Positions 1 to 12,222 of a DNA stretch of 64,000 bases are shown here, one piece after another. Positions within the stretch are counted from its first letter, which is position 1. Each line of letters starts with the position of its first letter. The stretch covers positions 35,796,607 to 35,860,606 of the forward strand of contig NC_084802.1 in the NCBI RefSeq assembly GCF_963169125.1. Direction: 5' to 3'. A model generated the notes under the pieces. The model did no database searches, was not told where the DNA came from, and was given only the letters and a program-made list of their open reading frames with translations. The translations under genes and the position numbers were made by a program. Source of the DNA: Humulus lupulus (taxonomy: Eukaryota; Streptophyta; Magnoliopsida; Rosales; Cannabaceae).

Positions 1-121
1 CTAACATTGGATCAAATCATTAGGGTTAGACATTTTTAAAGCATATTTTAGAGGCAAAAAATGTAGTTCATACGAACGCAAATGCAATGCGTCGCCTTAC
101 ATCAAGACACGTGTCGCCTGT
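1..121. other. unclassified flank of solo LTR
   Basis: Short noncoding stretch to the left of the first solo LTR. With the bases from 4558 onward it forms the empty target site. No coding potential is visible. The last five bases (CCTGT) pair with CCCGT at 4558-4562 as a target-site duplication with one transition. Confidence 0.4.
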
Positions 122-3100
122 TCTAACACCCTGATTAGCCAAGACCATTACACTGTGTATTTTAAATAGTGCTAAACTCGCTAAATGAGACATTTACCCA
201 TAAATGTGATTAATGGTCCAGGGCTAAAATTTTGGTCAAAAGGAATGGATATTTCATTAAAACGTTAAGTTGTACATGGGATCCCATAATAAACGTTTAC
301 AAAGTTGTTTACAGTTCCAAAAGGGTAATCACAACTCAAAAGTTACAACTTGCTAACCTAAGTGGAAAAATTAGGGTTTAACCCTAGTCCCTCTGAGAAA
401 CTTGGTTGTGGTGGTCAAACAGACAAATATGTACACGTCGCCACCTAAGCTCTCCAACTCATGGCTGGTCCAGCTTCCCTTTCCCCTTGCTTACACCACA
501 TAGCACCCGTGAGCAAAGGCTTAGCAATAAAACTGAAACCTTCTCATAAGTAGTTAATAACACATTACCAAATCATAATAAGCATGCCTAGCAGCACTAA
601 CCCTACTCATGCATGCATATCATTCATATAAATGACTACAACGTCATATGGGCCAAGCCGCCCTAATTAAATTATTAATGAATCATACCAGGGCCCGTTG
701 CCCAAAATACATGATCGGTGAATCATACTGGGGCCCAGACCTAGGATATGGGACTAATAAGTCACCCTGGGGCCCATTGCCCTATCCTCTGTATAACCAT
801 CCTTTGAGCTGGCCCAGTGTACCTGGCACTTAATTTTCCACGACCATTGGGTCGGACAAGCTTATGATGCACTCCTGTTTAGGTCTAACCATATCGACCA
901 GCGCTCAGCATGCTATTGCCGCCCTTGACTAATAATGCAATGCTTTTTGACCAGTGCTCAACACTATTGCCGTCCTTGACTGATAATTCAATGTTTTTCG
1001 ACCAGCGCTCAACGCTTTTGCCATCCTTGACTCATAAGTCAAGCCTTTCATAATCAGATAATACGAACAGGCATACATCGTACAATTAACCATACACAAA
1101 GCATTCAGCATGTTTAATCAAATAATCTTAGGCATTATCATAATCATGCACCTGAACAGGGGCTCAAGCCCTAATCAAGTTTATATTCAACATTTGGGCC
1201 AAGCCCTAATCATGTACATCACGTATTGGGTGCAGTTTTATTACCTCAAGTCTGAGTGTAATGTAAAATAAAAAGGACCCTCGAGCACGAACCTGATCCC
1301 GAGCCCGTAGTGATAACCTAGTCAAAACCAAGTATAGAATCCCATAAAAAATGAGTAAATAATGGCTTCCGGACTGAGTCCTAGCCTCTGGGACGTCAAA
1401 TCCTACTAAATCGGGTAGTAGAATCAATCCCGAGCCCTTCGGTTTGTGTTCCCGCACTCAAAATTATTCCAAGGCCTAAATGTAACGCCCTAATTTCTCA
1501 TAGATTACCGAGAACACAATGTTGGGTCATAAGCGTAAATATTTCTCTTTTGTTTAATAAAAACTTAAAAACAATTACATGGATCCATGGTTTTATAAAA
1601 ATAAAACACTTGTCTTTAACATAAAAATGAGCAACATTTAAATAAAACTTTAAAATAAACTTAAAATAAATAAATAAATAATTTGGCCTGCTTGATCTTG
1701 CTCGACTATATGGTCCCCAACAATTACTTCACGAAGCTCTTAGGTCCCACTCGCCACTGGCCTTTCTATCCTTAATTTCCTAAATTAACAACATCATAAG
1801 GAGTGAGCTTCTAAGTCCAATAAGGAAAATACAAACAAGAGGGTTAGTCATATAATCAAACATAATATAAATTCACCAAAGTCATATAGACACAAACATC
1901 TAGATCATATCATATTTTAAGTCATAATCATAAATCTAAGTCATAGATCATAGGTCATACTCTAAGTAATAGGTGATAGGTCATAAGTCATAGATCATAA
2001 ATCATAGGTCATAAAGATAAGTGCTTATACAGGGGTGGTAATTAAGCCCTGGACAAAAGTCCATCATACACCGGACATAGGTCAGTCATAAAGTTTTGGC
2101 AACTGAGCCTACCAGACATAGTCCGTCATACATCATTGGACACCTTAGGTCCAGACACACTTACCCCTTTATTGTACCTGAAATGTTAGGTCATACAAAA
2201 ATAAACTATATCATACATTACATAAACTAGATCATAATACTAAATTATCTAATTTTCCTTACCAACACCGGGATAATTGAGAACAGATGCAGGACTTGGA
2301 ACACTCCTAAAACCAGCAATAAAAATGGTGAGTATTTCTAAAGGAAATAGATGAAAGGAATAGAACTAAACCACCAAGAGAAAGCTTACTGAAAAGACAC
2401 CTTAAGTTCAAAGAACTTAAGAACATAACCACAAAACCATAACAAAAGTTAGAACCTGAATGAAAACTAAAGAAACTAAGGAATCAAACAGAATTGAACT
2501 TAAGAATAAGGGTACCTTTGTTGACTTTATGGATTTTCCTAACTCCAATACTGAAATACTCTAATCCTCACTTCCCAAGTGTATGATAAAGCTTAAGAAT
2601 AGAAAAGTTTTTTCCCAACCCAAGTATTCATCACTCTTATGGTCTCACTAGCACCTTGGAGTCTGATCACAGCTGAAGAGTAAGTGAAAAGGCTGGGTAC
2701 TAGGTCCTATTTATAGAGGTAAGGAGTGAAACTAACCCCATTTTGATTTGAATAAAAATAATGAATTTAATTGAAGATAATTGAATATTCGTCAATCAGA
2801 GGCTGAAGACTTGGTCAAAACTAACAGAGGTAGGTCTAAGGAGTCAAAGATGGTTTTTAAAAATAAAAAAAAAATACATAAATATGGGTGATATATCGCC
2901 CCTATGTGGCGATATATCGGCTGCCCCCTAGTCCCGAGCCTCCGTTCGTACGATCGTGCAACGCCAACGTGTTTTCCGTATCCAGCGTCATGCAATATAT
3001 CGGCATACGTGATTATTTTAAACACGTAATTGCACTTTTTTAGCATAATTAAGGTTGGATAACTACTTTGACTGAGTTAAACTACGACCCTAACAGTTTC

Positions 3101-4557
3101 TGGTGAAGACTAAGTCTTATATTCCCTTATTTTATCATTAAAATAATAATTCCTTAATAATCATGCTTATGACAAGTGTCATAATCCTATTGGCTCTATC
3201 TAAACCTTAAGTTATAATAATTATCATATTTATAACCAGCAATATTAATCAAACCTTATGTTATAATTAATATTCTTAAACTATAGGTTAAACTTATAAA
3301 ATCCATAACTATTGCTAGGAGTTTCCAACTAAGTTGAACTGAAATCCACGAAATTTAAAATACTACAACTACTACTAGCTAGCTAACTAAGTGAAATTCT
3401 GGAACGCTACACTAAAATCCCTTAAGCGCCATGGCCCCAAGCTTCTGAGGCGCGACCTGCCCAAGTAAGAGGCCCTAGCCTCTCCTTTCATTGAACATGC
3501 GCCGCAGCACAACCTACAAGCGCCGCGGTGCAACCTCGCATCAGGAAACTACCCCTTACATCTGGGTTCAGGAGGGCCTCGACACCCAAAGAACAGGGCC
3601 GCGGCGCGACCTCACAAATCCAGATTTTATAGCTCCAAATCCTTCCAAAACTAACCCCAAATCCATACCAAACCCCCTATTCAATCTCACAACATCCCTA
3701 GAACCTCCCAGGCCAGAAAACTCGTGGTTTCGATAGATCAAAAACTCACCAAACCAAAAAATCCAATTCAAACTCAAGAAACTTAAGGAAACGGAAACTC
3801 ATAAATTCAAAGCTTATATTACCTCTGATTAAGTTGTTTTCCAGCTGAATCCTCAAGCTATCAAGCTTCTAATATTCCTCAAAATCGTTATGACTCTAAC
3901 CTTGCTTGAATTCGAGTCTTACAACTCGAGTTTCCTTTGAAAATGCTATCGAGTGTCAAGAAGGAGAACGAGAGAAAGAGAGGGAGAGAGAGAAAGTTTG
4001 AACGTGCTTTTATTTCTGTCAAGTTACTTAAGGCTCAAGTAACCATAAATAAAACCCAAGGCTTGGGGGTACCAAAAATGTCCCCAGTGGTAAAATGGTC
4101 ACAATCCCCAGGATTCCCTCTTAATCTCACTAACTCCAAATATATCCTCGATTATTCATTCCCATTACCTAATATCCTGGTAATGTACTAAATACCCAAA
4201 TACCCCTTGACTCCTCCGAGTCAAGTATTGGTCCTATTGTGACTTTCCCTCTAACTTGCTCCCTAGGATCGCCTCGTGCTGAGTAACCTAAATATATCCA
4301 CATAATAATGTGGCCTCACACATATGCCAAATATACCCATAACTGGCCAAATTACGAAAATTGCCATTCTGATAAGAAACGGGCCCACATGCATATTTAA
4401 TACACCTAAACATGCATATCTAGTCATATTATAATATAACTCACATAATCCTGTATTGACACACATACATATCACATAAGCACATAATTTTAATAATTTA
4501 GCATCATGGCCCCCTAATCAAGGCTCTAAGCCTTATTAGGTAATTTGAGACATTACA
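122..4557 (-). mobile_element. Family-B Ty3/gypsy solo LTR, interrupted
   Basis: Minus-strand LTR with the family-B layout. On the plus strand it opens with a TCTAACACC-like end and closes with GAGACATTACA, the complement of a TGTAATG start. The TSD is CCTGT (117-121) and CCCGT (4558-4562). A family-A solo LTR at 1481-3411 lies inside it, so the net length is about 2.5 kb. No internal domain or coding region is present, so this is a solo LTR left by unequal recombination (inference). It shares blocks with 10885-14240, 35215-37489 and 51980-53774: the TACACCACATAGCACC segment, repeated short palindromes, and CACATAATAATGTGG near the right end. The 61783-62581 copy has an initiator-Met primer site, which supports assignment to Ty3/gypsy. 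Confidence 0.82.
1481..3411 (-). mobile_element. Family-A Tekay-like solo LTR
   Basis: A 1931-bp LTR in minus orientation, from TGTAACGCCC to GAACGCTACA, flanked by a perfect 5-bp TSD CTAAA (1476-1480 and 3412-3416). It matches blocks of the LTR that follows the Tekay-type integrase at 6902-8989, for example the TTGATTAATATTGCTGG region. It contains no internal coding sequence. Near 2885-3005 it carries three copies of a GATATATCG palindromic motif (see findings). Confidence 0.88.
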
Positions 4558-4723
4558 CCCGTTGTATTGCAGCAATCCATTTCGCGTACGCGCGATGCAT
4601 TGCCTTAAGGCATGTCCAACTTGTCCAAAAGTGATCTTAAACACCTCCACATGTTCCTAAATTTTTTGGGAATGCTTATATACCTCATTGTATCACTTTA
4701 GACCCTAAATGAAAATAATTAAA
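4558..4723. other. Unclassified spacer
   Basis: About 166 bases between the end of the family-B solo LTR and the start of a copia LTR. It contains the short self-complementary string CGCGTACGCG. No gene or known repeat is recognised. Confidence 0.3.
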
Positions 4724-5549
4724 TGTTGGGAATTGTGCCCTGAAAGCATATGTAGTAGACATTGTTTTGTGAAATAAATAAATAAATTGAATTTGTTATG
4801 CATATATTTTATGGACTATATTATTATGTGATAATATTATGTAAATATAAGAAAAATTCCTAAGTTCATATATGTGATCTCAAACACGTATTGGTAGGAT
4901 TGTGTTTGAGATAAATGAACTTGAATAGTTCGTAGTAAAATAAAGTTATGGAATCTTTAGATTAATTACTGCAAGTACGGTCCACTAGTATTATGAATAC
5001 ATGTGATCTAGATCCGGATCACTAGTGTGGTAGGACACTTTAGTGGAGGTGCTTTATATATTAGAGAATATATAGAACTGGACCAGATATGTTTATTAAT
5101 ACTTAGTTAAATACCGTATCTTAATTAAATATATCAACTGATGATCATATACAAATAGATCTTAATTCTGAAGTTACTATGAACTCCAGTTTATGTTATA
5201 TGAGTTCTTTGATTCACTCGTTAGGGTCTGTCAGAATGATTAGGCTAGAAACTTTTGTTTTGGGAACTCATTAATGTAGATGGCTAGGGACATAGTATAC
5301 AGATATGGAATCTATGCCTTCTCATAAGAGATTGAATAATGGTTCTCTTAAGGGTTGACTTTTGGGACTGAAATGTTATTGAGCTCAAATTCATAATTTA
5401 GTTATGAATTAACCTTCACTAGTAAAGTCAATGGTACTTAAGGAAACAAGAGATAATTAAAAGGGTAAAACGATAATTTTATTCTCGATTAATTATGAAC
5501 CATTATTAGAGGGTCAATTCGTATGCAATATCAAGTCAAGGATTATTAA
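4724..5549 (+). mobile_element. Ty1/copia-type LTR, 3'-truncated
   Basis: Starts with TGTTGGGAATTGTGCCC, a form common at the 5' end of plant Ty1/copia LTRs, and continues as AT-rich noncoding sequence of LTR length. No primer site or CA end follows. Around 5550 the sequence changes directly into Tekay-type pol, so the 3' end of the LTR is missing. The copia call rests on the terminal sequence only. Confidence 0.5.
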
Positions 5550-6865
5550 GATATAAGGATCAGGTATGCATGCCAAATGATCGAGGGATTAAGATGGCGA
5601 TTCTAGAAGAAGCACACAGTACCCCGTACTCAGTTCACCCAGGGTCGACCAAGATGACTCACGACATCAAGGTAATATATTGGTGGCCGGGGATGAAGAA
5701 GGACATAGCGGAATTTGTGTATAAATGTCTAGTATGCTAGCAAGTGAAAGCAGAACATCAGTGACTTGCAAGCTTATTGCAACCGCTTAGCATACCAAAA
5801 TGGAAGTGGGACGATATAGCTATGGATTTCGTGACGAGTTTGCCACAAATGAATAAGTAGCATGATTTGGCTTGGGTAGTAATAGATAGACTAACCAAGT
5901 CCGCTCATTTCCTGCCTGTTAAGGCTTCATACACGGCAGACTAATATGCAGACATCTATGTCCAAGAGATAGTATGGTTGCATGGAATCCCCAAGACAAT
6001 AGTATCGGATAGAGGATCGGTGTTTACATTGAGATTTTGGGGAAGTTTACAGCAAGCCATGGGTACTAAGTTAAGTCTTAGTACAGATTTTCATCCTCAG
6101 ACAGACGGGCAGTCCAAGCGTACGATTCAGATTTTAGAGGATATGCTACGCGCTTGTGTACTTGATTTCGGAGGATCATGGAATAAGTACTTGCTGCTGA
6201 TAGAGTTCTCCTACAACAATAGCTACCGGTCAACTATCGGGATGGCACCTTATGAGTTGCTATATGGAAGAAGGTACCGATCACCGTTGCACTGGGATGA
6301 GGCAGGAGAAAGGCAGCTTCTCGGTCCCGAAGCTATTAGAAAAGCTCAAGAAGAAGTAGTACTAATTAGACAGTGTATGCTCGCTGCTCAAAACCATCAG
6401 AAAAGCTATGCGGATGCCAAGCGATGCGATGTGGAATTCAAGGTCGAAGATCAAGTCTTCCTGAAGATATCTCCTATGAAAGGTGTGAAGCGGTTTGGGA
6501 AGAAAAGCAAACTTAGTCCTCGATTTATAGGTCCTTTTGAGATATTGGACAAAGTGGGAACAGTTGCGTATAGACTAGCCTTACTGCCAGCCCTAGCAGA
6601 TAGCCACAACGTGTTCCACATCTCAATGCTACGTAAGTATGTGTCAGACCCATCTCACGTCCTCAAGTACGATACGATAGAACTCCAGAAAAACTTGAGT
6701 TACGAGGAACGACCGGATAGCATCCTAGATAGAGGGAATAAGCAGTTACAGTCCAAGAGTATTCCAATAGTCAAAGTCCTATGGAGTAATAGTTCAGAAC
6801 TAGAGCCAACGTGGGAGTTGGAAGAGAACGTGCAAAGCCGGTATCCGGATTTATTTGGTAAGTAA
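5550..6865 (+). pseudogene. Tekay-type Ty3/gypsy integrase with chromodomain, pseudogene
   Basis: Frame from about 5550 to the TAA at 6863-6865 encoding the C-terminal part of pol. It starts just before the HHCC zinc domain (WWPGMKKDIAEFV, then KCLVC), continues through the catalytic core ([29 protein letters not shown]), the GPFEILDKVG barrel, and a C-terminal chromodomain-like tail (SSELEPTWELEE ending YPDLF). The zinc domain and N-terminal core carry in-frame stops at 5738, 5762, 5858 and 5942; from 5978 onward the frame is open for 295 codons. Protease, reverse transcriptase and gag are absent upstream, where a copia LTR abuts. A polypurine-like tract and the family-A LTR follow, which ties the LTR family to this lineage. 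The protein would insert retroelement cDNA; this copy is dead. Confidence 0.88.
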
Positions 6866-6886
6866 ATTTCGAGGACGAAATTCTTT

Positions 6887-6901
6887 TTAGTAGGGGAGAA
6901 T
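6887..6901 (+). other. Polypurine tract of family-A element
   Basis: TTAGTAGGGGAGAAT lies directly before the TGTAGAGTCC start of the 3' LTR. This is the position and composition expected of the plus-strand priming site. Confidence 0.7.
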
Positions 6902-8989
6902 TGTAGAGTCCAAGAACTTTACTTAGCTAGTTAGATAGTAGTAGTAATAGTAATAGCTAGTAGTAGTTATATTATGTTTATTACTATGGATTTTGGCTCA
7001 AGCTGAGACTTAGTTGGAAACTCCTAGCAATAGTTATGGATTTTATAAGTTTAACCTATAGTTTAAGAATATTAATTATAACATAAGGTTTGATTAATAT
7101 TGCTGGTTATTAATATGATAATTATTATAACCTAAGGTTTAGATAGAGCCAATAAGAATATGACACTTGTCATGAGCATGGTTATTCCTAAGAGCCAATA
7201 GGATTATGACACTTGTCATATGCATGATTATTAAGGAATTATTATTTTAATGATAAAATAAGGGAAATATAAGACTTAGTCTTCACCAGAATCTGTTAGG
7301 AGCATGACATTTGTCACAATTTTATTTATTTGTTGATTAGGTTGTTATTTAGATAATTAAATAGATTTTTCGTAACTTTAGGGTACTGTAACTTCCGACA
7401 TATTTTTGACCTAGTTATGTTATGAATTTTGAAAAATAATATTTCTAGAAAGTTGTAGATAATTGAATTCTCTTTCTAACAATATAAAGAGAGTCTAAAT
7501 AGGAGTTCTACAACTTTAGTTATATTGATTTTACTGCAGGTGAGTTTAGAGTTACGAGATTTTGGGAGTTAGAAGTTAGGATTCTATTTGTTTTTATTAT
7601 TTTTGTTTTTAAAAATCAATCTTTGACTCCTTAAACCTCTCTCTGAACAATTTGACCAAGTCCTAAGCCTTTGGCTGAAGAATATTCAAATATTTTCAAT
7701 TAAATTCATTATTTTTATTCAAAGCCAAAAAGAAGATTTTTATTCCTATAACTCTATAAATATGACCTAGTACCCAGCCATTTCTTCATTCATCAGGCTG
7801 AGTTCAGAGTCTACAAGTTGCTAGGTTATTTTAGAGTGATAAAAACTTGGGTTGGAGTTATAAGCTTAATCATTATAAGCTTAATAAACACTTGGGAAGT
7901 AAGGTTTATAGTATATTTTGGTTCGAGGTGTAGTTCGGTCATAGAAGCATTCAAGGTATTCCTAATTCTAGTTCCTTTCTGTATTGATTCTTATAGTTTT
8001 TCTACTCAAATCCTAACTCGTATTCTCTATTCTTGGTTAGGCATCTAAGATCTTGAACATAATATTTTTGTGGGTAAGTATCTTTTTGATGGTGTAGTTA
8101 GTTCTTTTCATCTCTTTTCCTTAGTATACTCACCTCTCTATTATGGTTTTTAGGAGTGTTCCAAAGTCCCGATCTTGTTCTCATATCCCGGTATTTTGGT
8201 AAGGAAAATAGGGTAGATTTGTATACTTTTATGTTATTGATATATGTTTATGTTATAAGTATGATATGTTTCTAGTATATGAATTGTTTAGATAACAATC
8301 ACATAATTTGTTTAGATAACAAATATATAACTTGTTTAGATAACAAATCCCAATAGTAGATTCCTTGGGCATATGATTGTTTAGATAACAGCCCCATAAA
8401 TTTATATGACTTGTTTAGATAACTAGCCCCATAAATTTATGGGCATATGATTACTTAGCTAGCAAGTCCCAAGAAGTATGATGGCCATTATAATAGATAT
8501 TGTATTAATATAGTCATATGTTTATAGTTTACAGTTTATAGTTTATAATTTATAGTTTATGTGTATGTATATGTTTCATGCTTGTAGTAGATTTTCCTTG
8601 CTGGGCATTAGGCTCATTCCTTTATGTTTTATATGTGCAGGAAAATAGTTATGGCAGCGGGAAGGTTCTTGGCAGCTTGGGGATGTGTATTGAAGCATGA
8701 TGGAATAGGTGGATTGCGTGTACGATTCGAGGATGAAGTTTTTAAGTCTTTTAGTTATGATTTCTATGTATTATTTTTCCGCACTTAATGTTGTAACCAA
8801 TTTATTTAAGTTATGCTTTGTTTTATTTTCAAAACAATGGGATCCCATATCCTAAGTAAGATTTTTATGCATTTAAACCTTTACTTTACGGTTTTAAATA
8901 AAGTTATGGTGTTTTCATATGTACGTTTTTCTTAAGATTAGTATAGTATTTATTAATGGTCCAAGGTCTAGAATAGTTGGGTCATTATA
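6902..8989 (+). mobile_element. Family-A 3' LTR (Tekay-like)
   Basis: Runs from TGTAGAGTCCAAG to GGGTCATTATA, 2088 bp. It follows the integrase and polypurine tract, so it is a 3' LTR. Related copies are at 1481-3411, 18445-20308 and 34884-39056. Unlike those three, it lacks the GATATATCG palindrome block. The stretch around 8285-8480 holds repeated TTGTTTAGATAACA units. The matching 5' LTR is not in the window. Confidence 0.85.
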
Positions 8990-9109
8990 TGTATGTATAT
9001 TAATGGATCCGAATATTTAAAGGTAGTTTAAATATGTTACAAAATTTTTGTTGTACACTGGGCCAACCCCACCACCTTTCCGCTGCGTATTAGGAAACTT
9101 GTTCCTAAC
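8990..9109. other. Unclassified junction sequence
   Basis: About 120 bases between the family-A LTR and sequence recognisable as family-B LTR. No gene is seen. The family-B LTR appears truncated here, and the exact breakpoint could not be fixed by eye. Confidence 0.3.
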
Positions 9110-9236
9110 AGGTCCAGCTTCCCTTTTCCCTTACCTACACCACATAGCACCCATGAGCCAAGGCTCAACAAGAAAACTTAAACATGCTCATACGCAGTTA
9201 ACAACATATAACAGAATCATAAATAGCATGCCTAGC
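9110..9236 (-). mobile_element. Family-B LTR fragment, left part (H1 target)
   Basis: Carries the family-B block TACACCACATAGCACC and GAGCCAAGGCTCA, ending in AGCATGCCTAGC where H1 begins. The sequence resumes at 51980, after H1, with CTAGCAGTAATAACCC. This continuity matches uninterrupted family-B copies at 581-600 and 12520-12540, which proves the insertion. Confidence 0.75.
9232..9236. repeat. H1 left target-site duplication CTAGC
   Basis: CTAGC here and at 51980-51984 flank the two LTRs of H1. Confidence 0.85.
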
Positions 9237-9891
9237 TATTGACCCTTGATTTAGTCAACATCACAGAGTCACAAAAAATGACAAGAATAATAGAGTTGAA
9301 TGCAAGAATGTAAACGACACAAGGAATTTATAGTATTTCGGCCCTATAGATTGGTAATAACCTACGTCCACTTAGTGTTTTATTGATGTAAAACCCCAAA
9401 ACCTGCGATTAGCAAACACGAGTTCACTAAGTTTCACAAGTCTCGAAGATAGATACAAGTCCTGTGTATAAACTCACTATTTCTCTCTGACTACAAAATA
9501 TTGTGTGTGAAATAAATGAATCATATGAGTCCTATTTATAGGCTCATGGATGTACATATGGGCCTATGGGGCGTCTTTAACTTGCGTTACAAGCATAACA
9601 AAATAGTAACATACATAATGATATTTACATATAAATTAATTAAATATCTTAGGAATATCTAACTTATAACTATTTTTTAGCGTTTGTCTCGGTTCCACAT
9701 GCAGCTCTGTTCGTATGCTTTGGTACACCTTCTTTTTCTGCTACTCAGCATATTCGTGCACCTATCGAGCAACTTAATTTCTTCTTGAAAATCTGGTCGT
9801 TGGTCAACCAGTCCTTCATTAATAGTCAGTCATGTGTTATTGATGTGCCTCTTTAACATGCCACATCATCATGCCAATATTTAGGGAAACA
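9237..9891 (-). mobile_element. H1 3' LTR
   Basis: 655 bp, from TATTGACCC to GGGAAACA on the plus strand. It aligns along its full length with 51326-51979. The first dinucleotide is TA where the other copy has TG, a point change in the terminal inverted repeat. Confidence 0.88.
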
Positions 9892-9904
9892 TTTGCTCCC
9901 CAAA
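9892..9904 (-). other. H1 polypurine tract
   Basis: On the minus strand this reads TTTGGGGAGCAAA directly before the 3' LTR. This is the expected site and composition for plus-strand DNA priming. Confidence 0.75.
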
Positions 9905-10884
9905 TTTATTTTAATGTAAACAACATTTAATAAACTTACTCGACCAGAAATCCTATTGACTCGTCACATCTGTCAGTACTTACTTTCTCTAAAAGGTAAG
10001 CAATCATAACCTTTTCGGTTTCCCAGGCACGATTTGATGGTTATTGCAGTTTTCTATGCATCGAAACCCTATTCTCATCATTACTCACCATTAATGCCTC
10101 GAACAGTATAAATATAAGTCCCTTTACCTCTTTTTACTCGTACCCAAACTTTCTCTTTCCTCAAGAACTCTCTCCAGACTGTCAAGCTTTTCTCAGTGCA
10201 ATCTGAAGCTTTTGGAGCAATTTTAAGCAATTTATCTGTGATTTCCTCAACAATCTTTGTTCCAAGTGAGTTCTCGAGCAAACTCTTCAAATTTTGTAGC
10301 AATTTACTTGCATTTTGGTTGCGATTTACCTATTTTTGTAACTGGTTTTATACTATTCTTTGCCAGTCTTTGGGTAAATCGGGTTTAGGAAAAAAAAAAC
10401 TCATAGAAATACTATGCTAGAATAAGCATTGTAGGCCATATAGTGCATAAAACAACGTTTATGAGGAGCTTTTGGGTTTGCTTACACTGATTCTGAAAAA
10501 AAAAATATTAGTTTCACTTTGATCTGTTTTTCCAACCTGCGGTTTTGTGTGTTTGTACTCAGGTGCTGCTGGCCGGATAAAATCTTAACTTTTATCTACG
10601 AGCAGCACTATACTTTTTTTTTCTTTTATTCTTCTTTCTCTATTGGTCGTAGATTCTCACTTTCCCTTATTCTTATCAGATATTCATGCACGATCCCTGA
10701 GGAAGTGAGAGGCAAATAGACAAAGATCTTCTGAGTCTGCTGTGCGAAGACGCAGAGCCGCCTACTTTACAAATTTCAACAAATACATCATCAACACCAT
10801 CGATCAGCTATCCCACTGCAGGCCCCTCCATGGCACGAGTTAAACATGTTGCTCAAATTAGGAGGAAAATTCCTGACCCTCACT
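9905..10884 (+). promoter_or_regulatory. H1 antisense-unit promoter and leader region
   Basis: Noncoding stretch between the H1 3' LTR and the antisense gene. TATAAATA at 10107-10114 on the plus strand is a good TATA box, followed by a C/T-rich leader of the kind plant genes have. A possible start codon ATG lies at 10830, but its frame meets a TGA at 10875. The target duplication CTCAC ends this stretch. Equivalent TATA boxes occur in H2 (54903) and E (minus strand, near 32197). Confidence 0.55.
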
Positions 10885-11058
10885 GTAACGTCCTCCTAAT
10901 TCAGGACTGTTACACTGTGTAATATAAATAGTGTCAGACTTGATAATCAAGTCATTTGGTTATAAATGTGTAACTAAGGTTAATGTCAAGGGTTAGGGTT
11001 AAAAAATTTGGTGAAAGGAAACGTTGACTTTTCATTTAAAAGTTTAATACATACCTGG

Positions 11059-12222
11059 TGTTATACCCAAAAATTGGAGATCAATGACGTGGCAATAGAG
11101 GTGACAAATGGAAGTACATGGTCCGTAAAAGACACATTAATAGTCAATAAATACATTGACTTCTCAGAGTTGTGATAAAGGACCCGGTAGACTGACGAAG
11201 AATTTGGACTGCTTGAAAGATGTCATAACCAAGCCAAGTGCACCTTGGTCCGAGGAAAGCTAAAGAAAGTGCATCCTAGGAGGCTAAGGAGAATGCATCC
11301 TAGGAGAGCTAAGAAGAGTGCATCCTAGGAGGCTAAGGAGAATGCATCCTAGGAGGCTAAGGAGAATGCATCTTAGGAGAGCTAAGGAGAGTACATCCTA
11401 GGAGGCTAAGGAGAATGCATCCTAGGAGGCTAAGGAGAATGCATCCTAGGAGAGCTAAGGAGAGTGCATCCTAGGAGACCCCAAGAGGGTGGTCCTAGGA
11501 GACCCCAAGGATTTTGTCCGAGGAGAAACATGGCATGCTAGAGGAGAGTGCCATGTTAGAGGAGAGAAATGCATGTCCTACCACCATGCATGTCCGACCA
11601 ACAAATGTTTGTCCTACCACCTTGCACATGTTCGACCAGCACTTGCATGGGTGGTCAGTAGGAGGTGGATCAACTAGCTAGAGGAGACTAAGTCAAGATT
11701 CCCAGAAACAACTTCAATAAGATATGCGAGAATCTCTCATTCTTCCTACAAATGGGGGGTTTATTACATTTTGAATTTTGAATGTTTCTTTGTAATTTAA
11801 ATGTAATAAATATAATAAAATATCCCGGTTCTAAGGGATACCGTATGTATGACCCTAAGCCTATAAATAGAGGGCTTATGGGATGAGAGAGGGGTTTTTT
11901 TTCTTCTGCTTCTTCTTTCTAGAGAGAGAAAATTTGGATCTGAGTATTCTAGAGAGAGAAAGTGCTGATATTTGAAAGAACTCTTGTATTTTTGCAATCT
12001 GTACTGAAGAAACTCAGTTGGCTCAGTCCATCTGATCTTGAGTACAGATCTATAATCACAACTCTAAGTGGATTAGGCTATTACCGACAATCGGGGCTGA
12101 ACCACTATAAAAATCTCTTGTGTTCTTTATTTTCTTTATTAAACCGTCTATGTCGTTTAAATTCTCTTGAAGGTTTGTCATATTTGACGTTCTCACGTCG
12201 TTGGCTAAAAACGCAATCAACA
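11059..12222 (+). mobile_element. Family-D solo LTR nested in family B
   Basis: 1164 bp, TGTTATACCC to CAATCAACA, with perfect TSD CCTGG (11054-11058 and 12223-12227). Removing it restores the family-B string ACCTGGGATCCC, as in the copy at 280-290. A TATA box, TATAAATAGAGG, near 11861 gives plus orientation. The ends resemble those of Tat-like element E, so a Tat-type LTR is likely. It carries a minisatellite at 11252-11475. A second partial copy starts at 62713. Confidence 0.9.
11252..11475 (+). repeat. 24/25-bp minisatellite with 73-bp higher-order period
   Basis: Nine tandem units of GGAGGCTAAGGAGAATGCAT type, followed by about two degenerate units (GGAGACCCCAAG). Units of 24 and 25 bp alternate in a 24-25-24 order, giving a repeating block of 73 bp. 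It lies upstream of the LTR TATA box. Confidence 0.85.

Noticed and set aside
3491..3777. Two overlapping ORFs on opposite strands
   Set aside because: Both are within a family-B LTR, with no domain on either strand.
11489..11677. Cys/His-bearing 62-codon ORF
   Set aside because: It is in LTR repeat sequence (GAGGAGAG and CATGTCC strings) within the family-D LTR; no homology is apparent.
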